Of a stretch of 64,000 nt of DNA, positions 9,564-17,422 are shown one piece after another; the first letter of the stretch is position 1; the number at the start of each line of letters is the position of its first letter. The DNA is from Deltaproteobacteria bacterium ADurb.Bin207 (GTDB lineage: Bacteria; Myxococcota_A; Polyangia; Polyangiales; Polyangiaceae): the NCBI GenBank assembly GCA_002070115.1, contig MWCO01000003.1, positions 124,001-188,000 on the forward strand. Direction: 5' to 3'. The notes under the pieces were generated by a model. It did no database searches. It saw only the letters and a program-made list of their open reading frames with translations, and was not told the origin of the DNA. Position numbers and translations under genes: made by a program.

Positions 9564-10061
9564 ATGCGAGTATTGGTGGTGATGGGTTCTGATTCGGACC
9601 TTGCGCAAATGACTCCAGCGTGGGTTGTGTTGCAGAGCCTTGGTATTGGGTATGAAGTCAAGGTTGCCTCGGCGCATCGTTCTCCGGAGCGGCTCGTACA
9701 GATTGCGCAGCGAGCGAGAGAGGATGGTTTTGGTGTCATTTTGGCCGGTGCTGGAGGAGCCGCGCATCTAGCGGGTGTCATGGCAGCCCACACAACCCTT
9801 CCTGTCGTCGCCGTGCCCATCGCGGTGGGAACCCTAGGTGGTGTGGATGCTTTGCTTTCGGCGGTACAGATGCCAGGGGGAGTGCCAATTGCGTCGGTGG
9901 GCATTGGGGGAGCTAGAAACGCGGGCTTGTTTGCTGCCGCGATTTTGAGTGCTTCCGATCCCGAACTAACCCAAAGGCTTCAGCGGTTCCGCCAAGAGCA
10001 GTCGGAAAGCGTGCTTGCAGCCGACCAACGAGTACAGGCACAACTAAAGGGGAACACGTGA
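9564..10061 (+). CDS. purE: N5-carboxyaminoimidazole ribonucleotide mutase PurE
   Basis: Converts N5-CAIR to CAIR in de novo purine synthesis. The start at the ATG at 9564 gives 165 residues, the usual class I PurE length, with MRVLVVMGSDSDL at the N-terminus; the upstream in-frame extension has no family similarity, and a GGAG lies just before this ATG. Key motifs: GSDSD, SAHRSPER (catalytic His), GAGGAAHLAGVMAAHT and GVPIASVGIGGARNAG. No purK follows; the next gene is a kinase 118 bases downstream. It is divergent from rnpB. Confidence 0.95.
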   Translation: MRVLVVMGSDSDLAQMTPAWVVLQSLGIGYEVKVASAHRSPERLVQIAQRAREDGFGVILAGAGGAAHLAGVMAAHTTLPVVAVPIAVGTLGGVDALLSAVQMPGGVPIASVGIGGARNAGLFAAAILSASDPELTQRLQRFRQEQSESVLAADQRVQAQLKGNT

Positions 10062-10179
10062 ATCAAGCGCGTTTTTGCCTGCCAATGCACAGGGTTTCCG
10101 ATTTTTCGAAATTATTCCCGTGCAAAAAGCGCCAGGGCCCTTCTTTCCGCACGCGGGCTCTTGTAGGCTAGGTGTCCCC

Positions 10180-11985
10180 ATGGCGGAAGACGTTTTCGGA
10201 ATCGTCGGCACGCTCGTCGGCGGGGCGTTCAACGTCGAAGCAGTGGTCGCTGAAGGCGGCTTCGCGGTCGTGTACCGTGCGTATCACGCCGCCTTCCATG
10301 CTCATGTTGCCCTCAAATGCTTGAAAGTACCCGTGGTTCGACGGGTGGACCGACGAGAGTTTCTTGAACGATTCCGGGAGGAAGGCGAAGTGATGTTTCG
10401 CCTCTCGCAGAGCATTCCCGCGGTCGTGCGCCCATTGCATGTCGATGCTTTCGAAACCGCCTCCGGTGTCTTCGTTCCCTACATGGCGCTCGAATGGCTC
10501 GATGGTGAAACGTTGGATGTGATGATTGCACGGCGTCGGGCCGATGGCCTCAATCCGATGAGTCCGAAACGGGTAGTGCGATTGCTTGCGCCGGTTGCGC
10601 GGGCTTTGCAACGGGCGCATCGGTTCCCTGGCAAAGATGGTCCCGTATCCATCGTGCATCGCGACTTGAAGCCGGACAACATAGCCATTGCCACGGTGAA
10701 CAATGAAGAAGTCATAAAAATCCTCGACTTCGGAATTGCCAAAGTCAAAAGCGTGGCGAGTCAGGTTGCAGGTCGTCAGTCTCAAGAGGCGCCCGCGGCG
10801 GTTCCTTTCACGCCCGGCTACGCAACACCAGAGCAGTGGATACCCAAACGTTATGGACAGACGGGGCCTTGGACGGACGTTTGGGGGTTGGCGTTATGCG
10901 CTGTGGAGGCGATGTCGGGCAAGCCAGCCATCGATGGGGACCATGCGGCGATGATGGGAACCGCGCTGGATGAGCGTCGACGTCCTACGCCTGGATCGGA
11001 AGGGGTTCGTGTATCGGACGAAGTGGAGGCGGTGTTCGAGAAAGCTTTGGCTGTCGATCCCCGGGATCGGTATCACGATGTGGGTCGATTCTGGGATGAT
11101 CTCGAGCAAGCCTTGGGTTTGTCATCGACGCGTATGTTGGCTGGGGGATTGTCTTCGGTGCTCGATCCGCGAAGCGAAGGGCCGCCCCCAATGCGAGAAG
11201 AGCGAATCGAAGCGGCGGATCATCGGCTTCGGAAACGAATTTCTGTTTCGATGGATAAGTCGGAAGAGAAACGTTCTCCCATGAGTGTTCCCGACCTCGA
11301 TCCCACGCCTCTTTCACCCGGGCAACCGAACACGAACTTGGAGGTCGACCTTTCGCAGGAAGCAAAGCTTGCTGAGATTGCACCTGTTCCCATGCCGGCG
11401 ACATCCACGGCGGAACAGGAGTCGGTCATGGACTTGGCTGCTCCCGAATCTTCTTCTTCCGAAGGACGTGCTCCGGCCAGTGGCGCTCTTACCGATGTTC
11501 AACGGATCGCCGAGGAAAGCTCCGACCACCATGGCATGGCGGAGGTGCGCGGAGAACCTTCCGGGATCGATCTTGCGGTCTCGCCCGGTGAAGTGAGACG
11601 AGTGTCTTCCTCGGGGATGCGTGCGGTCAATCCTGAGCAAAGCAAGCTCGCTCTTGCGGTCTCTCCGCAGGATGTTCGAAGAACCTCGAACGTGGCTATG
11701 CGAGCAGTTCGTCCTGCGCCGCCTGTGCCTTCCGCCAATTTGGGAACGAGAAGTGATGGGTATCGTCCCGTTTCTACGTTGGACAGCTCCAAATCGAAGA
11801 GGCTTGGCATACCTATCGTCCTGGCTGTCGTCGGGATTCTTGTGGCTCTTGCTTACTACGTCAACGCCAGCATGGGAGGGGGACGCTGGGCGTTGGGACC
11901 GGTGCCTGTCAACTGGATTGCGGGATTGCTTACCGTGGCGGGTACGGGAATGATTCTCGTTCGACTGTTTTGGCCCGAAGAATGA
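10180..11985 (+). CDS. Membrane-anchored Ser/Thr protein kinase
   Basis: A 601-residue Hanks-type kinase. The kinase domain (~15-335) has a glycine-rich loop AEGGFAVVY, ATP-binding K46 (VALKCL), HRD at 160-162 (HRDLKPDN), DFG at 183-185 and an APE-equivalent ATPEQW, so it looks active. A long low-complexity linker follows, with two related blocks (LAVSPGEVRRVSSSGMRAV and LAVSPQDVRRTSNVAMRAV), possible phosphorylation or docking sites. Two membrane helices lie at about 541-560 and 578-598 at the extreme C-terminus. I chose the ATG at 10180 because the 35 codons upstream show no domain. The stop overlaps the next start in ATGA. Confidence 0.9.
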   Translation: MAEDVFGIVGTLVGGAFNVEAVVAEGGFAVVYRAYHAAFHAHVALKCLKVPVVRRVDRREFLERFREEGEVMFRLSQSIPAVVRPLHVDAFETASGVFVPYMALEWLDGETLDVMIARRRADGLNPMSPKRVVRLLAPVARALQRAHRFPGKDGPVSIVHRDLKPDNIAIATVNNEEVIKILDFGIAKVKSVASQVAGRQSQEAPAAVPFTPGYATPEQWIPKRYGQTGPWTDVWGLALCAVEAMSGKPAIDGDHAAMMGTALDERRRPTPGSEGVRVSDEVEAVFEKALAVDPRDRYHDVGRFWDDLEQALGLSSTRMLAGGLSSVLDPRSEGPPPMREERIEAADHRLRKRISVSMDKSEEKRSPMSVPDLDPTPLSPGQPNTNLEVDLSQEAKLAEIAPVPMPATSTAEQESVMDLAAPESSSSEGRAPASGALTDVQRIAEESSDHHGMAEVRGEPSGIDLAVSPGEVRRVSSSGMRAVNPEQSKLALAVSPQDVRRTSNVAMRAVRPAPPVPSANLGTRSDGYRPVSTLDSSKSKRLGIPIVLAVVGILVALAYYVNASMGGGRWALGPVPVNWIAGLLTVAGTGMILVRLFWPEE

Positions 11986-12581
11986 CAACCACCGATTCTG
12001 GTCCGTCGGCTTCGCTCGACAGTCTCGCCCAGCGATTCTCTCCGAGCATGAATGCGGTCACGTCTCCTTATGGGATCCTGTGTGATCTAACGTTCACCTT
12101 CGCGGTCGTTGCTGCGGTTGGGATTTCGACCGCGGCTGTGTTTCATTACTTTCCTGCGATCCCAGGATGGGTCGCCATCATTCCCTTGGCAATTCCTTTT
12201 CTCATCAACGCTGCGGCCCATCTGGCTCTTTGTGGTGCGCGACATAGAGTGGTCAATTGGCTCATGGGCGTTCCGTTTCCCGTCGAGAATGTGAACGCCG
12301 TGTTATGTGGAGTTGGGGAGCAATTCGACGTGACTTTCGAAGAGGCGGTGCCTTCCCGCGACGCGCTGATGCAGTACTTGGCGCGAGCATCGGAAGACGC
12401 TTATGTTCTCGAGATCGATGAGTCACGCCGTGCGATGCTCGCTCGATTCGGGGTTGTCGAGTCCAAGCACAATCCGCATCGCGAAGCGCATCGTCGATTC
12501 AAGCGAATGCAGAAAGTCGTTTCGTTGGCACTGATACCCATGCATGAGGAGCATCGCATCGAGCGAGTGCTCATTGTGTGA
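11982..12581 (+). CDS. Small membrane protein, unknown function, coupled to kinase
   Basis: A 199-residue protein whose start overlaps the kinase stop by four bases (ATGA), so it is almost certainly co-translated. Residues ~30-85 form two membrane helices (LCDLTFTFAVVAAVGISTAAV and WVAIIPLAIPFLINAAAHLAL). The C-terminal ~115 residues are soluble, charged and without a motif I recognise. Given the kinase's own terminal membrane helices, it is plausibly a partner or substrate in the same membrane complex (inference). The 3' end lies within one copy of an imperfect repeat, see 12556-12648. Confidence 0.75.
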   Translation: MTTTDSGPSASLDSLAQRFSPSMNAVTSPYGILCDLTFTFAVVAAVGISTAAVFHYFPAIPGWVAIIPLAIPFLINAAAHLALCGARHRVVNWLMGVPFPVENVNAVLCGVGEQFDVTFEEAVPSRDALMQYLARASEDAYVLEIDESRRAMLARFGVVESKHNPHREAHRRFKRMQKVVSLALIPMHEEHRIERVLIV

Positions 12582-12648
12582 TGGGTAGATCGTTCGATGC
12601 GCCATGGCTGGTTGAGGACGAACGCGCACGGAGATGATTCGTTCGCCG
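12556..12648 (+). repeat. Imperfect direct repeat, copy 1
   Basis: About 93 bases, starting gcatcgagcgagtgctcat and ending gattcgttcgccg, align with the segment at 12757-12850 at roughly 70% identity by eye. This copy contains the last codons of the membrane protein gene. On the minus strand it encodes GERIISVRVRP, matching the C-terminal DERIVTIRVRP of the M16-like protein encoded in copy 2. Confidence 0.65.
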
Positions 12649-12756
12649 TATATCATTCGACACAACGATCTAGCGTTGAGGGCAGTGTTGTATTTGGAGT
12701 GCGAGAGCGTGGTGAATCGAAACGGAGGATAAATCAACTTGGTTGGGAGCGTCATG

Positions 12757-12850
12757 GCATCGAGCGAATGCTCATGATAGGATCGGAGGCTAATTCGATG
12801 CGCTATTGCTGGTGTGGGGTCGTACGCGTATGGTGACGATTCGTTCGTCG
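12757..12850 (+). repeat. Imperfect direct repeat, copy 2
   Basis: Second copy of the repeat at 12556-12648, starting gcatcgagcgaatgctcat and ending gattcgttcgtcg. On the minus strand it includes the last codons and the stop of the M16-like lipoprotein gene. The two copies sit about 201 bases apart between the convergent genes. Confidence 0.65.
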
Positions 12851-15282
12851 GAAACTGTACGCGCCACCCATGTTTTCCACTCTTGGATGCTTGGCATGGG
12901 GGGCAAGCTCGTTTCTTGACGCCAAGTTTGGGCAATGCGGACTCGTGGATCCAAGCGTTGGTGTAACAAATTGGTTTCGACCAACGTGTAGGTTCGTCGA
13001 AGCTCCTGTTCCGAAATATTTCCTTGTCGAAGTCGGGTCATTGCCATTTGGGCTAGTTGCAGAGCCCGATCGACGGCTTCATCGGCTCCGCGAAACGACA
13101 ATACCAAAGCTGTCATGCGACGCTGTCCGGTTGTCCTTGCCTCCGCGCGCAATGAGGTATCGAGGGAACGAAACGACTCGGGCAGCATCCCCTCCGAACC
13201 GGCAAGTATCTCACGGAGCATGGCGAACATCAGACGGTCCGATGGGGAGGGGGAGGGCTGGGCGACTCCGATCCAGGCTTGCGAAGAAGTATCGGAGTGC
13301 AGGGCGATATTGGTGGCATCTGGGCCGGATGACGGTGGTGGACTCGGAGAACAAGTGCGTGGTGACCCGGAACGGTGGATGATCCATCGATCGGTGACCC
13401 GAGCAGCCGATGGCACTTGTTGTGCGTCGGAATTGGCCAGGACGGCCAATCGCAGGGGACCGGAAGCCAGGGCGGCATGTCGCAGGGTTATGCTTTGGAC
13501 ATCGGCTTGAACGATGGTTTTGTATAATCCATAGGGTGCGAGCCAAGCGGGTTGTCGTGGTGACAGGGTTTTGGCGAGCATGCCAAATCCTTCGCCTTGC
13601 GGTCCGTCGGTGTGAAGATAAGCGATCAGGCGATGCCGAGCTTCTTGAATGGCATATTCCGGGGGGGGTGGTCCAAGCATGGCTGAGGCTGCGGCATTCG
13701 CAACGCGTCGTGCCAGCGCGCTTGGGTGTTCCCCAACTTTTGGTGAAGCGTGGGCGAGGATGCCGAGGCCATCTTGGGCGATCCATGGTTCGAGGGTAAC
13801 GTCGTCCTTACCGTTGTGGTGATGGGCTGCAGCGATCGCCGCGAGGGCCGAATAGCCGACATCGGTTCCTGTCTCTGCGGTCGTTCCGCAACGGTTTGCG
13901 AGAAGCAGCCAGAACTCGCCTTGTCCTTCTTCCAGTCGGGATATCGTATCGATATTGGGCTGTTGCCAAGAGGCGGAGAAGGTTGGCAACGAAGATTGGA
14001 AACTGGAAAGGGCCGTAGTGAGCGTGCGGCCTAGTTCGGATTTGTCGCGGATATCCTTGGGCGGAGGGAGTCCAAGAGCGATGGCTACGCGTGACGGGCC
14101 AGCTTGTAGGCGAGCGGCGTGGGACCACCAAGCAGCGATGGAAGCCGCTTGTTGGGGGTTGGAGGTGCGCAACACGATTTCGCCCGCGACCGAAGCGTCC
14201 GCGTAGGCATCTTGCAATTCACCTTGCATCTCGTGAGAAAGCCATGCGGCAACTCGAGCCGCGTCCAGTGTCAAATCCACGTCTTTTAGAGCGGGATCCC
14301 GTTCGACGGACAGAGCGAGGCAGGCTCCTCGGGGGCGGACGGTGGCGCTCGAGCGAGCCAGTCGCCAGGCTGTGGCGGCAGCGAGTCGTTGGGCGAGGGG
14401 GCCTGAAGCCGCGAAGGTGGTTTCCGTGAGCCGGGTGACGGCGAAGGTGTTCGACACGCGGGCTGCGAGGGTCAGTACCGGCGTATCTGTGCGAGATCCT
14501 GTGAGAAAAACAGCTTCCACCGTGTCGGCTTCCGGCCAAGGATCTTCCGAAGGTGTGACTGTTGGCCACGGGGAACCAGCGTTCAATTCCTCGTGAACTG
14601 CTGTGGTAAGAACGGAGGAGCCAACCGTCGCGAAGGCGATGCGTTGTGCGCCATGAAAGGAGGCGCGCCACTGCTCGAGGATTCGCGCACCATCGGGGGT
14701 GGAAGGAACGAGCACGGTTGTGGAGGCGGGAATGGCGATTTCGCCCGTGCATGCGTTGATGGCATCGAGTTCGAGTCTGGATGGCGATGAGCCTCGAAGT
14801 GATTGCAACGCGTTGGCAGCCGCTTTGGTTTCGGGGCTATCGGGTTGGATGGGGCGTTCGAAGGCATTGCGGAGTGCGGCGACCCATGCCCGTGCTTCGT
14901 TTGGGTCTTGCACGAGTGTGCTGATTCGGTAGCCGAGACGATCGGAGTGGACTTCGACGGGACGTCCTTGCGCGTTTTTCAAGCGCTCGGCCACGATGGT
15001 GGCGAGGGCTACGGAGGCTTGACCATCGCCGCCGGTAAGCACGAGAGCTGCGATGGCTCCAGCGGGATCGCCTTGTCGAACGATCGACGTAAATCTCGGT
15101 CTGCCTGGATCGTCGTGAACGGCGATGCGTCCGGTGCTGACATTGCCGAAGGTGGCTTGGGCGGCTTGTTGTTCTGCGGGAGGGCGGGATCGCCACGAGA
15201 CGCATGCGGCGGTGGACAGCACCATCATGAGTCCGGCTGCGATGATGAGTGTCGTGTACGGAGAAAGGGCAGGAAACCTCAT
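12790..15282 (-). CDS. M16-like (inverzincin-fold) lipoprotein, probably non-catalytic
   Basis: An 830-residue protein starting at the ATG at 15282, giving a lipoprotein signal (LMMVLSTAAC, Cys ~27). Two halves resemble M16 peptidase domains; the clearest part is the C-terminal ~150 residues (FAMLREILAGSEGM ... RMTALVLSFRG ... ARMRQG-type helix before QELRRTYTLVETNLL). No HxxEH zinc motif is present, so proteolysis is not expected. M16-fold proteins without zinc occur as partner subunits or scaffolds. It is probably periplasm-facing on a membrane. It is divergent from the methyltransferase at 15374. Family assignment is moderate, from pattern only. Confidence 0.6.
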   Translation of the reverse strand: MRFPALSPYTTLIIAAGLMMVLSTAACVSWRSRPPAEQQAAQATFGNVSTGRIAVHDDPGRPRFTSIVRQGDPAGAIAALVLTGGDGQASVALATIVAERLKNAQGRPVEVHSDRLGYRISTLVQDPNEARAWVAALRNAFERPIQPDSPETKAAANALQSLRGSSPSRLELDAINACTGEIAIPASTTVLVPSTPDGARILEQWRASFHGAQRIAFATVGSSVLTTAVHEELNAGSPWPTVTPSEDPWPEADTVEAVFLTGSRTDTPVLTLAARVSNTFAVTRLTETTFAASGPLAQRLAAATAWRLARSSATVRPRGACLALSVERDPALKDVDLTLDAARVAAWLSHEMQGELQDAYADASVAGEIVLRTSNPQQAASIAAWWSHAARLQAGPSRVAIALGLPPPKDIRDKSELGRTLTTALSSFQSSLPTFSASWQQPNIDTISRLEEGQGEFWLLLANRCGTTAETGTDVGYSALAAIAAAHHHNGKDDVTLEPWIAQDGLGILAHASPKVGEHPSALARRVANAAASAMLGPPPPEYAIQEARHRLIAYLHTDGPQGEGFGMLAKTLSPRQPAWLAPYGLYKTIVQADVQSITLRHAALASGPLRLAVLANSDAQQVPSAARVTDRWIIHRSGSPRTCSPSPPPSSGPDATNIALHSDTSSQAWIGVAQPSPSPSDRLMFAMLREILAGSEGMLPESFRSLDTSLRAEARTTGQRRMTALVLSFRGADEAVDRALQLAQMAMTRLRQGNISEQELRRTYTLVETNLLHQRLDPRVRIAQTWRQETSLPPMPSIQEWKTWVARTVSDERIVTIRVRPHTSNSASN

Positions 15283-15373
15283 GGTGAGCGATGGAAAGGT
15301 CCTACGGTACGAACTGGCGTTATGACAAGGTTTTTCCTGCATTGCGGGGAGGAACGGGGTCGCCGTTGGACAG

Positions 15374-16135
15374 GTGGTTCAGGCGGTTTTCATGGTTGAA
15401 CATGGGGAAGACGGCTATGATCAGCCGCGGTCGAATATGTCGAATACCGATTGTATGGTTGAGCCCGCTCGGCAGGACGTGGAAGCTGTCAACGATGAAC
15501 TGGCGCGGCGTCACCCGATTGATGATTACTACGACCGATCGATTTTTCCTATACGATGGATCGAGAAGCGTCGATTGGCGATCATTCGTTCTTTCGTAGA
15601 TGAGCGTGATGGAATGCGCATTGCGGAGGTGGGCTCTGGGGGTGGGCATGTGCTGCGCATGTTTCGAAGCTCGAAGCTGACGGCCATCGATGTATCGAAT
15701 GTATTTTTGGACACGGCGAGAAAAAACCTTCGCGGTTATGATGTCGAGTTCATCAAGGGCGAAGTCGACAAGCTTCCGGTTCTTCCCACGGGATTCGATC
15801 GTGTGATATGCACGGAAGTGCTCGAGCACACGCTGGATCCTCAGGCAATTTTAGCCACGATCGTACGGATGCTTGCTCCGGGGGGGCGAGCGGTGATCAC
15901 GGTTCCGCATGATCCACTCATCATGAAATTGAAAACGATGGTGCGGCGATCTCCAGCGGGATGGGTTCTTCGAGAGAAAATCAACTGGGGCGGTGACCAC
16001 TTGCATTTGCACCAATGGACTCCATCGAGTTTTCGACAACTGCTTTCCCGTAACTATCACGTGCTCGAGGCTGCCGCCGCGCCATCTGCCGTATTGCCCA
16101 TTCGCCTATGTTATCTATGTGCGCCCAAACGATGA
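15374..16135 (+). CDS. Class I SAM-dependent methyltransferase
   Basis: A 253-residue (or shorter) Methyltransf_11-type enzyme. The SAM-binding motif I is RIAEVGSGGGHVLRMF, motif II has the acidic residue in KLTAIDVSN, and the later block FDRVICTEVLEHTLDP and RMLAPGGRAVITVP matches the family. The start is uncertain: GTG 15374, ATG 15392 or ATG 15437 are all possible and none has a well-placed ribosome-binding site. The substrate is unknown. A radical SAM gene begins 16 bases after the stop, so the two probably act on the same small molecule or macromolecule (inference). Confidence 0.85.
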   Translation: MVQAVFMVEHGEDGYDQPRSNMSNTDCMVEPARQDVEAVNDELARRHPIDDYYDRSIFPIRWIEKRRLAIIRSFVDERDGMRIAEVGSGGGHVLRMFRSSKLTAIDVSNVFLDTARKNLRGYDVEFIKGEVDKLPVLPTGFDRVICTEVLEHTLDPQAILATIVRMLAPGGRAVITVPHDPLIMKLKTMVRRSPAGWVLREKINWGGDHLHLHQWTPSSFRQLLSRNYHVLEAAAAPSAVLPIRLCYLCAPKR

Positions 16136-16151
16136 GAATGAGAGGCGCGTG

Positions 16152-17045
16152 ATGTCGTGGTCTCGAGCCGACGTCAAGGTTGGTTTTGCTTGTAACAATC
16201 GGTGCTTATTCTGCGCCCAGGGGCATAAACGAGAAGGGTGTGCGCACGTTCCGTTCCAGGAACTCGTGGAACGCATGCGACAGGGGCGCGCGGCGAGTCA
16301 TGAACTTGTATTGACGGGAGGGGAGCCGAGCTTGCATCCGGATATCCTTGCGTTGGTTCGGGAAGCCAGGCAGATGGGATACCAACAAGTTCAGCTTCAG
16401 ACCAACGGACGAAGGCTGGCTTATGCCTCGTTTGTGGATGCTTTGATACAAGCCGGGGTGACGGAGATTTCTCCTGCGCTTCATGGTCCGACAGCGGATA
16501 TTCATGATGCGCTGACGCGTGCGCCGGGTAGTTTTCGGCAAACGGTTGCGGGGATTCGTGTCGTACGAAGTCGGGGGCTGCCCATCGTATCCAACAGTGT
16601 CGTGGTTCGGGACAACGTCGAGCATTTGGTGGCGTTGGTGGGGGTGTTGGGAAAGCTTGGAGTCGGACAAGCCCAGCTTGCATTTGTGCATCCCGTGGGC
16701 ACGGCGTACGAGCTATTCGATCGTGTCGTCCCGCGCTTGTCCGACGTGGTGGAACCCATTCGAGCTTGTCGAAAAATCGCAGCTCGATACCGGATGCGAT
16801 TGGTGACGGAGGCGATTCCTTTGTGTTTTTTGCGGGGAATGGAAGAATTGGCGGTCGAAGACACGATCCCCAATACGACCGTGATCGATCTTGATGGTAT
16901 GCCTTTTGATTACAGTATGTGGCGTCCATCGGAAGGGAAACTGCACGGTCCCCCGTGTGATGCGTGCGCTGCGAAAGGCCGTTGCGAAGGGCCTTGGCGG
17001 GAGTATCCGGAACGATTCGGCTGGGAGGAGTTTCGCCCTTTGTGA
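16152..17045 (+). CDS. Radical SAM protein
   Basis: A 297-residue radical SAM enzyme. C14, C18 and C21 form the CX3CX2C motif (CNNRCLFC) that binds the 4Fe-4S cluster and SAM; LTGGEPS is the GGE SAM-binding motif. The C-terminus has four more cysteines (residues ~277-290, CDACAAKGRC in part), possibly a second cluster or zinc site. I chose ATG 16152 because it puts the Cys motif at the usual distance and a GAGAGG lies upstream; the GTG three bases earlier is equally possible. Longer in-frame starts would overlap the methyltransferase. The reaction is unknown. Confidence 0.85.
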   Translation: MSWSRADVKVGFACNNRCLFCAQGHKREGCAHVPFQELVERMRQGRAASHELVLTGGEPSLHPDILALVREARQMGYQQVQLQTNGRRLAYASFVDALIQAGVTEISPALHGPTADIHDALTRAPGSFRQTVAGIRVVRSRGLPIVSNSVVVRDNVEHLVALVGVLGKLGVGQAQLAFVHPVGTAYELFDRVVPRLSDVVEPIRACRKIAARYRMRLVTEAIPLCFLRGMEELAVEDTIPNTTVIDLDGMPFDYSMWRPSEGKLHGPPCDACAAKGRCEGPWREYPERFGWEEFRPL

Positions 17046-17422
17046 GTGGGTTCCTCGATGCCATGGCCGATAGGGGATGATGCCGTTCAAGAGTCGTGGC
17101 AAGTTTTCACAATCACGGAATGATGTTCGTCCGATTGTTTCGTGCTCTTGGATTTTAGCAGTTTTCGAGTGGAGAAAACCTTCAGGTTCGTTTCAACCTT
17201 ATGACCAAGCCTTTCGGTCACTGCCATGGGGATAGGTGCGAAGTGACTACCATGGAAGGAGGGACAAGCCTGTGAATATCACGATTTTTAGCCTCGATTG
17301 ATGGTTTCTTGCGACGTGACAGCACCGCGATTCTTTCCTATGGTCGTGGTGTGTCACGGAGGATTGATTCGATCGGAGCAATCCACGAGTGGCGCTGTCT
17401 TCCAACGGAGAGGGTGTCCCGT
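17046..17422 (+). other. Intergenic leader region with three short inverted repeats
   Basis: A 377-base stretch without a convincing gene. Three small hairpins follow each other: GTTTTC/GAAAAC (17161-17179), AGGTT/AACCT (17184-17199) and TGACC/GGTCA (17202-17220). They may belong to the leader of the downstream lyase gene. The Shine-Dalgarno ggagaggg at 17407-17414 serves the ATG at 17423. I see no known riboswitch. Confidence 0.4.

Noticed and set aside
12423-12935. Minus-strand open frame with two internal similar blocks
   Set aside because: It spans the two repeat copies between convergent genes and overlaps both; the blocks are relics of the M16-like C-terminus, not a gene.
17201-17275. 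24-codon open frame that could be a TnaC-like leader peptide before the lyase
   Set aside because: It has no ribosome-binding site, and no Trp or Tyr codon.
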